This document shows positions 5,484 through 10,993 of a DNA stretch of 10,993 nucleotides, piece by piece. The stretch comes from HGM04593 sp045631205 (GTDB lineage Bacteria > Bacteroidota > Bacteroidia > Bacteroidales > Bacteroidaceae): the NCBI GenBank assembly GCA_045631205.1, contig JAZQUI010000019.1:1-10993 (forward strand), read 5' to 3'. A program made the position numbers and the translations under genes. The notes under the pieces were generated by a model. It made no database searches. It was not told where the DNA came from and saw only the letters and a list, made by a program, of their open reading frames with translations. The first letter of the stretch is position 1. Every line of letters begins with the position of its first letter.

Positions 5484-5604
5484 TGCCTAAAAACGGCAAA
5501 AAAAATCGACAAAGCGAGCAATCAAAGACCGCACGAAGCGTGGATATAAACACAACCGCGCCGACTACAAAAGCAAGTTTTGTCAATCATAATCAATAAT
5601 TTAC

Positions 5605-5645
5605 AAACAGCATCAGCACATCTGCGCTGATGCTGTTTCTTTTAT
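5605..5645 (+). terminator. Terminator in the right flank of the guaA island
   Basis: A perfect 13-bp stem (5605-5617 with 5626-5638) and an 8-base loop are followed by CTTTTATTT. It lies 122 bases after the attR-like repeat, so it may be the ancestral guaA terminator before insertion. Confidence 0.8.
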
Positions 5646-5695
5646 TTCGAAAAACAAGCCTTATTTACAAGAAAACCACTCAAATTGTCACATTT

Positions 5696-5727
5696 TGTAA
5701 TTTGACACCAGCTTTTGACACCAATAA
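5696..5727 (+). repeat. Paired TTTGACACCA motif, copy 3
   Basis: TTTGACACCA at 5701-5710 and 5714-5723 repeats copy 1 with three differences over 32 bases, including the preceding TGTAA. It lies outside the attR-like repeat, so it hints at an older or larger accessory region than the 1.6 kb between the direct repeats. The rest of 5646-5786 shows no gene. Confidence 0.55.
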
Positions 5728-5786
5728 GTTGTAATTTTAATATAAACTTTATTACATCTGCACTTTCCTGATTCAACTCAACATTT

Positions 5787-5830
5787 AATAAACGAAACAA
5801 GCCGTCCACGTGCGGCTTGTTTCGTTTATT
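5787..5830. terminator. Perfect 18-bp stem-loop before lrgA
   Basis: 5787-5804 and 5813-5830 are perfectly complementary around an 8-base loop. No T tract follows, but the stem itself ends GTTTATT. It most likely blocks read-through from either direction. Its right arm contains the CTTG that serves as the -33 element of the lrgA promoter, so terminator and promoter overlap. Confidence 0.65.
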
Positions 5831-5847
5831 AAAAATAAGTATTTTTG
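5817..5847 (+). promoter_or_regulatory. Promoter of the lrgA-lrgB pair
   Basis: TTG (5817-5819) inside the stem-loop arm, a 20-base spacer and TATTTTTG (5840-5847) fit the Bacteroidetes consensus. The start codon is 31 bases downstream. Confidence 0.55.
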
Positions 5848-5878
5848 CAAGCGATTTTAAACCCCATGCCCGGTTACA

Positions 5879-6238
5879 ATGAAATACATAATACAATTTG
5901 AAATAATTGTGGCAATATCGCTTGTGGGCGAGTTGCTCAACAAGCTGATACCGCTACCAATACCCGCCAGCATATACGGAATGCTCATTCTCTTCACCGC
6001 GCTATGCACGGGAGTTATAAAACTTTCGGCGGTAAAGGAGACCGGCAAATTCCTTATTGGTATAATGCCACTAATGTTTGTCCCTGCGACTGTGGGTATA
6101 ATTGAGAATTGGGGAGCAATGAAAGAATTCATTGTAGCCATCATTGCCATATCGCTAATAAGTACCGTTGTTGTTATGGCAGCAACAGGGCACGTTACAC
6201 AATATTTGCTCAACCGAAGAAAGGAGGGAAAGAGATGA
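5879..6238 (+). CDS. lrgA: CidA/LrgA family membrane protein
   Basis: CidA/LrgA proteins are small inner-membrane proteins. They were first described as holin-like modulators of murein hydrolase activity and cell lysis, and some family pairs have since been linked to transport of small organic acids. The 119-residue protein has four hydrophobic helices (about 4-20, 27-48, 58-78 and 84-107). It carries the family's conserved LPIPASIYGMLILF stretch at about 26-39 and a short basic tail NRRKEGKR. The stop codon overlaps the start of the next gene (ATGA), so the two are translationally coupled, as usual for lrgAB/cidAB. Whether it is holin-like or a transporter subunit cannot be decided from sequence. 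Confidence 0.9.
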   Translation: MKYIIQFEIIVAISLVGELLNKLIPLPIPASIYGMLILFTALCTGVIKLSAVKETGKFLIGIMPLMFVPATVGIIENWGAMKEFIVAIIAISLISTVVVMAATGHVTQYLLNRRKEGKR

Positions 6239-6927
6239 TGGGAATTATTACAGAAACTCTTTTCTTTGGAGTGGCTGCAAGTTTAGGCTTTTACATCCTG
6301 GGATTGCGATTGTATAGAAAAACAAGATTTTTTCTATACAATCCACTAATTGTGGCAATAACAGGTACCATTGCCACCTTGTTGCTGACAGGTACCGATT
6401 ATGCAACATACAACAACGGTGCAAAATACATAAGTTACCTGCTAACACCCGCAACAGTGGCACTTGCCATTCCCTTGTACGAGCAGGTTACGTTGTTAAA
6501 AAAGAACCCCACAGCCATTATCACAGGCATTGCGTCGGGCGTGCTTGCAAGTTTTTTCTCAATATTTGCACTCGCGCTTGTTTTTACACTCGACCACACA
6601 CAATATGTCACTCTTTTGCCTAAATCCATAACCACAGCCATTGGCATTGGCCTCTCACAGGAACTTGGTGGCTATGTGGCAATTACCGTGTCGGCAATAA
6701 TAATCACAGGACTTTTAGGTAACATCGCAGGTGAGCAGTTGTGTCGCTTGCTTGGCATACACCACCCCATTGCAAAGGGTACTGCCATTGGCACTGCAAC
6801 CCACGTTATGGGCACGGCACGCGCAATGGAAATGGGCGAGGTGGAAGGTGCAATGAGCAGCCTGTCGGTTGCCGTAGCAGGTTGCCTCACTGTGGGCGCT
6901 GCAATATTTTTTGAGCACCTTATATAA
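6235..6927 (+). CDS. lrgB: LrgB/CidB family membrane protein
   Basis: This is the partner of the preceding LrgA-type protein, a polytopic inner-membrane protein. The 230 residues contain about seven hydrophobic segments. They include the conserved family motifs YNPLIVA (about 35-41), TTAIGIGLSQELGG (about 130) and the C-terminal GTATHVMGTARAMEMGEVEG followed by a last helix. The ATG at 6235 overlaps the lrgA stop by four bases. It is preceded by an unusually good Shine-Dalgarno AAGGAGG at 6221-6227, rare in this phylum, which supports this start over the longer frame from 6109 that runs inside lrgA. No hairpin terminator is visible between its stop and the next gene. Confidence 0.92.
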   Translation: MMGIITETLFFGVAASLGFYILGLRLYRKTRFFLYNPLIVAITGTIATLLLTGTDYATYNNGAKYISYLLTPATVALAIPLYEQVTLLKKNPTAIITGIASGVLASFFSIFALALVFTLDHTQYVTLLPKSITTAIGIGLSQELGGYVAITVSAIIITGLLGNIAGEQLCRLLGIHHPIAKGTAIGTATHVMGTARAMEMGEVEGAMSSLSVAVAGCLTVGAAIFFEHLI

Positions 6928-6932
6928 GAATA

Positions 6933-6964
6933 TTTGCACAACTCGTAGATTATTCATACTTTAG
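6933..6964 (+). promoter_or_regulatory. Possible promoter of the HAD gene
   Basis: TTTG (6933-6936), a 20-base spacer and TACTTTAG (6957-6964) match the Bacteroidetes consensus except for one base. The ATG follows 22 bases later. Read-through from lrgB is also possible. Confidence 0.45.
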
Positions 6965-6986
6965 CACCTGTTAAATTAGTCACACA

Positions 6987-7409
6987 ATGATAATAGCAGT
7001 AGATTTTGACGGTACAATTGTGGAGCATTGTTATCCCGAAATTGGCAAGGAGATACCCTTTGCCATAACCACGCTTAAAATGCTCATCGCCAAACGCCAC
7101 CAGTTGATACTTTGGACAGTGCGCCGAGGTGCCTTGTTGCAGGAGGCTGTCGATTGGTGCAAAGAGCGTGGTGTGGAATTTTATGCCGTGAACAAAAACT
7201 TCCCCGAAGAGACGGTGGAAAACGATGGCTACTGCTGCAAGCTTAATGCAGAGCTTTTCATTGACGATCGTAACCTGGGTGGCCTGCCCGATTGGGGAAA
7301 AATTTACCAAATGATAGAGGAAAACAAAAGTTGGGACGATATGTACAACGAATCGCCCCAAGAACAGACTCTTCCAAAGAAGAAGAAAAAGAACTGGTTC
7401 GGATGGTAA
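6987..7409 (+). CDS. Small HAD-superfamily hydrolase, BT0820-like
   Basis: The 140-residue cytoplasmic protein has all four haloacid-dehalogenase motifs. Motif I is VDFDGTIVE, with nucleophile Asp6 and general acid Asp8. Motif II is LILWTVRRG, with Thr44. Motif III is Lys85 in CCKLNAELF, and motif IV is FIDDRN, with Asp93-Asp94 for magnesium. No cap domain fits between the motifs, so it is a minimal, cap-less phosphatase-like fold. It resembles the structurally known Bacteroides protein BT0820, whose substrate I do not know. The C-terminus is a lysine-rich tail, KKKKKNWFGW. The gene is followed by its own terminator and is probably not functionally linked to lrgAB. Confidence 0.85.
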   Translation: MIIAVDFDGTIVEHCYPEIGKEIPFAITTLKMLIAKRHQLILWTVRRGALLQEAVDWCKERGVEFYAVNKNFPEETVENDGYCCKLNAELFIDDRNLGGLPDWGKIYQMIEENKSWDDMYNESPQEQTLPKKKKKNWFGW

Positions 7410-7417
7410 CACAATAG

Positions 7418-7446
7418 AAAACAGCCTTTAAAAGGGCTGTTTTTTT
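7418..7446 (+). terminator. Terminator of the HAD gene
   Basis: A 9-bp stem (7418-7426 with 7435-7443) is followed by a T run to 7446. It starts 9 bases after the stop codon. The DNA from 7447 to 7540 consists mostly of A and T runs with no recognisable gene. Confidence 0.88.
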
Positions 7447-7540
7447 GTAAATACGCCACAGAACACCGTCTAAATGAGCAAAAACTAAGTTTTTTTTACA
7501 AAAAAAAACGCCACAACTATTTTTTTTATGTTTTTCTCAC

Positions 7541-7548
7541 TATATTTG
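7541..7548 (+). promoter_or_regulatory. Promoter -7 element of the threonine operon
   Basis: TATATTTG is a perfect TAnnTTTG element. The -33 region is only a T-rich run, without a clear TTTG. Transcription would start near 7555, about 35 bases ahead of the leader-peptide ATG. Confidence 0.6.
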
Positions 7549-7590
7549 CGGGAAAGCGTAAGCAGACAGTAGCACACATCTGCAAAAAAA

Positions 7591-7698
7591 ATGAACAAGT
7601 ACTATCTACATACAACATCCTCCCGAGGTACTACCGCAGGCTTCACCACCGGTAGCACTTGTTGTTGTACATCTACCGGTACTACCCTTAGGGGGTAG
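7591..7698 (+). CDS. Threonine-rich leader peptide of the thr operon
   Basis: This 35-codon frame begins MNKYYLHTTSSRGTTAGFTT and ends TSTGTTLRG before a TAG. Eleven of its 35 residues are threonine, mostly act/acc/aca, with serine, glycine and a Cys-Cys-Cys run. It starts about 35 bases after a promoter and precedes two threonine-biosynthesis genes, the layout of an attenuation leader peptide in which ribosomes stall when charged threonyl-tRNA is scarce. The role is regulatory; the peptide itself need have no function. The stop codon lies inside the downstream stem, which is not the classical arrangement. The reading is strong from composition and context but is not a named family I can cite for this phylum. 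Confidence 0.8.
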   Translation: MNKYYLHTTSSRGTTAGFTTGSTCCCTSTGTTLRG

Positions 7699-7733
7699 GG
7701 ATAGTATTTTTGTTTCTGCGTGAAACATTTTTT
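7628..7733 (+). promoter_or_regulatory. Transcription attenuator of the thr operon
   Basis: CTACC occurs at 7631-7635, 7673-7677 and 7682-7686, and its complement GGTAG at 7651-7655 and 7694-7698, so the segments can pair in alternative ways. The pairs are CTACCG 7631-7636 with 7650-7655, ACCGGTAG 7648-7655 with CTACCGGT 7673-7680 (8 bp perfect), and a terminator-like stem TACTACCC 7680-7687 with GGG-A-TAGTA 7698-7706 followed by five T. A second weak hairpin, TGTTTC 7711-7716 with GAAACA 7722-7727, runs into six T. A ribosome stalled at the ACT-ACC threonine codons 7630-7635 would cover the first CTACC and free the first GGTAG. Which pairing is antiterminating is inference. Confidence 0.65.
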
Positions 7734-7906
7734 CAGCAACATTTTTTTTAAAACAGACATAACCTAAAAAAGGTTGGTCGAAATTTTCAAGAAGTTCATT
7801 TTTGAATGAATTTCAGGGTGTATTAAAGTATATGCCGGAAAAGTTTCCAAGGACGAAGCATTTCCAACATAAAGAACAATTAAGAACTATTGACAAGAAG
7901 AACTAT
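7734..7906 (+). other. Unassigned leader between attenuator and ApgM gene
   Basis: About 170 bases precede the ATG. They contain an AACCT/AGGTT hairpin (7761-7775 region) and an imperfect inverted repeat, GAAATT-TTCA (7780-7789) with TGAA-TG-AATTTC (7803-7814). No clear promoter or gene is seen. A frame upstream of 7907 is open from a TTG at 7802, but the extra 35 residues do not resemble the family. Confidence 0.4.
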
Positions 7907-9118
7907 ATGAAACATATAATAATACTCGGTGACGGAATGGCCGACTGGCCTGTGGAAGAACTTGGAGGAAAAACACTTCTGCAAGCCGCAAACACTCCCT
8001 ATATGGACAAGCTTGCCAAGATGGGACGATGCGGTAAACTCGTAACCGTAGCCCCCGGCTTTCACCCCGGAAGCGAGGTAGCCAATATGTCGGTTTTGGG
8101 ATACGACCTTCCCAAAGTATATGAAGGACGCGGTCCATTGGAGGCTGCAAGCATAGGCGTTGAACTTGCGACAGGCGAGCTTGCCATGCGTTGCAACATT
8201 GTCTGCATAGAGGGCGACACACTCAAAAACCATTCATCGGGACACATCACAACAGAAGAGGCCGACATTCTTGTAAAATACCTGCAAGAGAAACTTGGCG
8301 ACGAGCGCGTACGTTTCCACACCGGCGTACAATACCGTCACTTACTGGTTATAAAGGGTGGCGACAAGCGCATAAGCTGCACACCTCCCCACGACATACC
8401 GGGCAAGGAGTTCCGTCCCTTCCTCGTGAAGGCCGATGTACCCGAAGCCGAAGAGACAGCACAACTTATAAACGAGCTTATATTCAAGTCACAGGAATTG
8501 CTCAAAGAGCATCCCTTGAACAAGAAACGTGCAAGCGAAGGCAAAGACCCCGCAAACAGCATTTGGCCCTGGGGTGGCGGTTACCGCCCGCAAATGGAGT
8601 TACTGAGCGACAAATTCCCGCAGGTAAAAAGCGGCTCTGTAATTTCGGCGGTAGACCTCATACGCGGTATAGGACATTACGCAGGACTCAAAGTACTCGA
8701 AGTTGAAGGCGCAACAGGCCTTTACGACACCAACTACGAGAACAAGGCCAACGCTCTGCTCGATGCACTGAAACACGACGACTTTGTATATCTTCACATT
8801 GAAGCCAGCGACGAGGCGGGACACGAAGGCGACATCGCCCTAAAAATACGCACCATCGAGAATCTCGACAGCCGTGCCGTTGGCCCCATCTACGAAGCCG
8901 TAAAAGAGTGGGACGAGCCGGTGGCAATAGCCGTACTCCCCGACCACCCCACACCCTGCAAGTACCGCACACACACGGCTGAGCCCGTGCCTTTCCTCGT
9001 GTGGTACCCCGGCATCACCCCCGACAGCGTGCAGACCTTTGACGAGATTGCAGCCGAGGAGGGAAGCTACGGACTTATGAAGGAAGACCAGTTCATAAAA
9101 GCATTTATGCAAGAATAA
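7907..9118 (+). CDS. ApgM-type protein, probable homoserine kinase
   Basis: By sequence this is a cofactor-independent phosphoglycerate mutase of the archaeal ApgM type, in the alkaline-phosphatase superfamily, at the usual length (403 residues). Metal-binding and catalytic motifs are visible. Asp9 is in ILGDGMADWP, the nucleophile Ser62 is in VANMSVLGYD, and EASDEAGHEGD and LPDHPTPCKYRTHTAEPVPF carry the C-terminal metal ligands. It follows a threonine-rich leader and is 34 bases ahead of thrC, with no thrB in sight. In Bacteroides, genes of this kind in the thr operon have been assigned as homoserine kinase (homoserine to O-phosphohomoserine), and I infer the same here. The ATG at 7907 gives the canonical start MKHIIILGDGMADWP. 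The main alternative is a true phosphoglycerate mutase, which the context argues against. Confidence 0.85.
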   Translation: MKHIIILGDGMADWPVEELGGKTLLQAANTPYMDKLAKMGRCGKLVTVAPGFHPGSEVANMSVLGYDLPKVYEGRGPLEAASIGVELATGELAMRCNIVCIEGDTLKNHSSGHITTEEADILVKYLQEKLGDERVRFHTGVQYRHLLVIKGGDKRISCTPPHDIPGKEFRPFLVKADVPEAEETAQLINELIFKSQELLKEHPLNKKRASEGKDPANSIWPWGGGYRPQMELLSDKFPQVKSGSVISAVDLIRGIGHYAGLKVLEVEGATGLYDTNYENKANALLDALKHDDFVYLHIEASDEAGHEGDIALKIRTIENLDSRAVGPIYEAVKEWDEPVAIAVLPDHPTPCKYRTHTAEPVPFLVWYPGITPDSVQTFDEIAAEEGSYGLMKEDQFIKAFMQE

Positions 9119-9152
9119 ACAACAAGAACCAATAATAAAGACACTTAATACA

Positions 9153-10484
9153 ATGAAATACTATAGCACAAACCAGATGGTCAGCGAAGTAAGCCTCGAA
9201 GAGGCTGTTATCAAAGGCCTCGCTCCCGACAAAGGACTATATATGCCCAACAAGATAAAGAAACTCCCCGCCGAGTTTTTTGAAAACATCGACAAAATGA
9301 GTTTCCAGGAGATGTCCTTCCGTGTAGCCGAGGCTTTCTTTGGAGAAGACATTCCCGCCGACGACCTCAAAGCCATCGTTTACGATACACTTGCCTTCGA
9401 CACCCCCGTGGTACACGTAAAAGACAACATCTATTCACTTGAGCTGTTCCACGGCCCCACCCTCGCATTCAAAGATGTCGGTGGCCGTTTTATGGCACGA
9501 CTTCTTGGTTACTTTGTAAAGAACAGCCACGACAAAAAGGTTAACGTGCTTGTAGCCACATCGGGCGACACCGGCAGCGCAGTAGCCAACGGTTTCCTTG
9601 GTGTCGATGGTGTACACGTTTATGTGCTCTACCCCAAAGGCAAAGTGAGCGAGATACAGGAAAAACAGTTCACTACACTTGGACAGAACATCACCGCACT
9701 CGAAATCGAGGGTTGTTTCGACGACTGCCAGGCACTCGTAAAACGCGCTTTCCTCGACGAGGAGTTGAACGAAAAGATGTTCCTCACAAGCGCAAACTCA
9801 ATAAACCTTGCACGTTTCCTCCCGCAATCGTTCTACTACTTCCACGCCTATGCCCAACTCAAGAAGATGGGCAAAGCCGACAATGTGGTAATTTCGGTAC
9901 CCAGCGGAAACTTCGGTAACATCACAGCCGGTCTTTTTGCACAGGAGATGGGACTTCCCATTAAACGCTTCATTGCAGCAAACAACCGCAACGATATTTT
10001 CTTCAACTACCTGCGCACAGGTAACTTCGAGCCCAAGGCATCGGTATGCACCATAGCCAACGCAATGGACGTGGGTAACCCCAGCAACTTTGCCCGCATA
10101 CTCGACCTCTACGGCCACAACCACGAAAACATCTGCAACCACATATCGGGTGCAACATACAACGACGAAGAGATTGCACAAGGTGTAAAAGAGACTTGGA
10201 ACGAGAGTCGCTACTTGCTCGACCCCCACGGAGCCTGCGGTTATCTCGCATTGAAAGAGCAGTTGCACCCCGACGAAACAGGTGTGTTCCTTGAAACCGC
10301 TCACCCTGCGAAATTCAAGGATACAATAGACAACATACTTGGCGAGGACATTGCAATTCCCCTCCCCTTGCAGGAGTTTATGAAAGGAAAGAAAGACACT
10401 GTGGAGATGAGCAAAGAATTCGATGATTTGAAGAATTTCCTTCTCAAAGACCAGCTCTACATTTCGGAAGAAGTATTCTATTGA
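9153..10484 (+). CDS. thrC: Threonine synthase
   Basis: This PLP enzyme converts O-phosphohomoserine to threonine, the last step of the pathway, in the cytoplasm. The 443-residue protein has the ThrC N-terminus MKYYSTNQ...APDKGLYMP. The PLP-lysine motif ELFHGPTLAFKDVGGRFMAR has the Schiff-base lysine at residue 107. The phosphate and substrate loop TSGDTGSAVANG follows at about 131-142, then SVPSGNFGNITAGLFA and the C-terminal LDPHGACGYLAL and ETAHPAKF motifs. Length and motifs match the E. coli-type threonine synthase. It lies 34 bases after the ApgM-type gene with no promoter between, so both are expressed from the attenuated thr promoter. A strong terminator closes the operon. Confidence 0.97.
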   Translation: MKYYSTNQMVSEVSLEEAVIKGLAPDKGLYMPNKIKKLPAEFFENIDKMSFQEMSFRVAEAFFGEDIPADDLKAIVYDTLAFDTPVVHVKDNIYSLELFHGPTLAFKDVGGRFMARLLGYFVKNSHDKKVNVLVATSGDTGSAVANGFLGVDGVHVYVLYPKGKVSEIQEKQFTTLGQNITALEIEGCFDDCQALVKRAFLDEELNEKMFLTSANSINLARFLPQSFYYFHAYAQLKKMGKADNVVISVPSGNFGNITAGLFAQEMGLPIKRFIAANNRNDIFFNYLRTGNFEPKASVCTIANAMDVGNPSNFARILDLYGHNHENICNHISGATYNDEEIAQGVKETWNESRYLLDPHGACGYLALKEQLHPDETGVFLETAHPAKFKDTIDNILGEDIAIPLPLQEFMKGKKDTVEMSKEFDDLKNFLLKDQLYISEEVFY

Positions 10485-10494
10485 TATAAATTAG

Positions 10495-10523
10495 AACGAG
10501 GGCGCAATTGCGCCCTCGTTTTG
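10495..10523 (+). terminator. Terminator of the thr operon
   Basis: 10495-10520 is a perfect 26-base palindrome (13-bp arms, GC-rich core) followed by TTG, beginning 11 bases after the thrC stop. The symmetry means it could stop transcription from both strands. Confidence 0.88.
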
Positions 10524-10609
10524 TATAAAAGCAACGACATCACTTGTTGTTAATAATCAATCACTTGCCAAAACAAGCAATATTTTTATATTATTTTTCT
10601 TCAAAAAGG

Positions 10610-10640
10610 TTTGCTAAGTAAAAATAAAATTGTACCTTTG
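10610..10640 (+). promoter_or_regulatory. Consensus promoter of the tRNA-Lys gene
   Basis: TTTG (10610-10613), a 19-base spacer and TACCTTTG (10633-10640) match the Bacteroidetes consensus exactly. The tRNA begins 24 bases later. Confidence 0.75.
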
Positions 10641-10663
10641 CAACGCTTTAAGGCAAAAGAGTT

Positions 10664-10736
10664 GCGCTGTTAGCTCAGTTGGTAGAGCAATTGACTCTTA
10701 ATCAATGGGTCCAGGGTTCGAGTCCCTGACGGCGTA
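10664..10736 (+). tRNA. tRNA-Lys (anticodon CTT)
   Basis: The 73-base gene folds as a cloverleaf. The acceptor GCGCTGT pairs with ACGGCGT (two G-U pairs), the D arm is AGCTCAGTTGGTAGAGC, and the anticodon stem ATTGA/TCAAT holds loop CTCTTAA with anticodon CTT, reading AAG lysine codons. The T arm is CAGGGTTCGAGTCCCTG and the discriminator is A. The CCA end is not encoded, as the next bases are CAAA. Confidence 0.96.
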
Positions 10737-10741
10737 CAAAG

Positions 10742-10798
10742 AAGAAAAGGATTGAAAATCAACGGCTTACGTTAGAAATTCAGTCCTTTTCTTTGTTT
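10742..10798 (+). terminator. Terminator of the tRNA-Lys transcript
   Basis: Arms 10742-10751 and 10784-10793 pair over 10 bp. TGAA/TTCA continues the stem, with an inner AACG/CGTT hairpin at 10761-10773. The tail TTGTTTT follows. It starts six bases after the tRNA. Confidence 0.75.
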
Positions 10799-10834
10799 TC
10801 TATTCCTTTTTGTTCACAAAAACAGTGCAAATAT

Positions 10835-10993
10835 TGGCTCAGTAGCAAAAAGGTGTGGGCACTCACCATATACGATACCAAACATTCTTGCTTTTGACTT
10901 CTCGGTGTTATTTGTCGGTTATTTTCTCATTGAAAATATATCTTTGACGTTCTTTGTCGCGCAAAGAACCAAACGCCCGGCACGCGAGTAAAA
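10835..10993 (-). repeat. Right copy of the 159-bp inverted repeat
   Basis: This is the inverted counterpart of 243-401, with six transitions over 159 bases. It runs to the last base of the window and is probably truncated by it. Similarity ends sharply at 10835, so the boundary nearer the centre of the window is real. It follows the tRNA-Lys terminator with about 35 bases between. Confidence 0.85.

Noticed and set aside
3940..5780. CRISPR array from the TTTGACACCA repeats
   Set aside because: There are only three irregularly spaced pairs, no constant spacer size and no cas genes.
5642..5896. Minus-strand 84-codon frame
   Set aside because: It crosses an 18-bp terminator-like palindrome and the lrgA promoter and has no family signature; the GVKSWCQIT part is only the repeated motif.
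6109..6234. Upstream extension of lrgB
   Set aside because: The extra 42 residues overlap lrgA in another frame; the ATG at 6235 has a Shine-Dalgarno sequence and the typical overlap.
7802..7906. Upstream extension of the ApgM-type gene from a TTG
   Set aside because: The family N-terminus starts at MKHIIILGDG; the 35 extra residues are not family-like.
8191..8706. 171-codon plus-strand frame inside the ApgM-type gene
   Set aside because: It is out of frame with a clear gene and Arg/Thr-rich, as expected of a shadow frame.

Overview
The window looks like chromosomal DNA of a member of the order Bacteroidales (Bacteroides, Prevotella or a close relative). The evidence is the repeated occurrence of the Bacteroidetes promoter signature (TTTG, then about 16-21 bases, then TAnnTTTG), the near absence of Shine-Dalgarno sequences, and proteins typical of that order: a BT0820-like HAD protein, a phosphoglycerate-mutase-like protein in the threonine operon, and a serine-recombinase remnant of Bacteroides type. 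No species can be named from the sequence alone.

Layout. 1-440 is gene-free repeat DNA. It contains one copy of a 159-bp repeat whose inverted copy forms the right end of the window (10835-10993). On the minus strand follow glyceraldehyde-3-phosphate dehydrogenase (496-1506) and, just upstream of it in the same transcript, a 29-residue lipoprotein with three cysteines (1549-1638). On the plus strand come mscL (1943-2395) and a GMP-synthase-like gene (2532-3839) whose glutaminase domain is shortened and lacks its catalytic residues.

Accessory region, about 3828-5786. A 16-bp direct repeat of the guaA 3' end (3828-3843 and 5468-5483) brackets 1.6 kb of AT-richer DNA, as expected for an element integrated at the end of guaA. 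It holds a broken serine-recombinase C-terminus split by a 68-bp palindromic insertion, a candidate pseudoknotted structured RNA with its own promoter (about 4485-4671), and a lipoprotein gene of unknown function (4728-5351). Three copies of a paired TTTGACACCA motif are scattered through the region.

Right half. An lrgA/lrgB-type membrane pair with overlapping genes (5879-6238, 6235-6927) is followed by a small HAD-family protein (6987-7409). A threonine operon follows: a promoter, a 35-codon leader peptide with 11 threonines (7591-7698) and alternating CTACC/GGTAG segments that suggest transcription attenuation. Next are an ApgM-type gene that by context is probably the homoserine kinase (7907-9118) and thrC (9153-10484). 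A tRNA-Lys(CTT) gene (10664-10736) with a consensus promoter precedes the right repeat copy.

How the parts work together. The thr leader, ApgM-like protein and ThrC make the last two steps of threonine synthesis under apparent threonine-tRNA control; the aspartokinase/homoserine dehydrogenase step is not in the window. The most unusual features are the structured RNA ahead of the orphan lipoprotein in the guaA-associated island, the degenerate GMP synthase next to it, and the cysteine-rich microprotein ahead of gapA.
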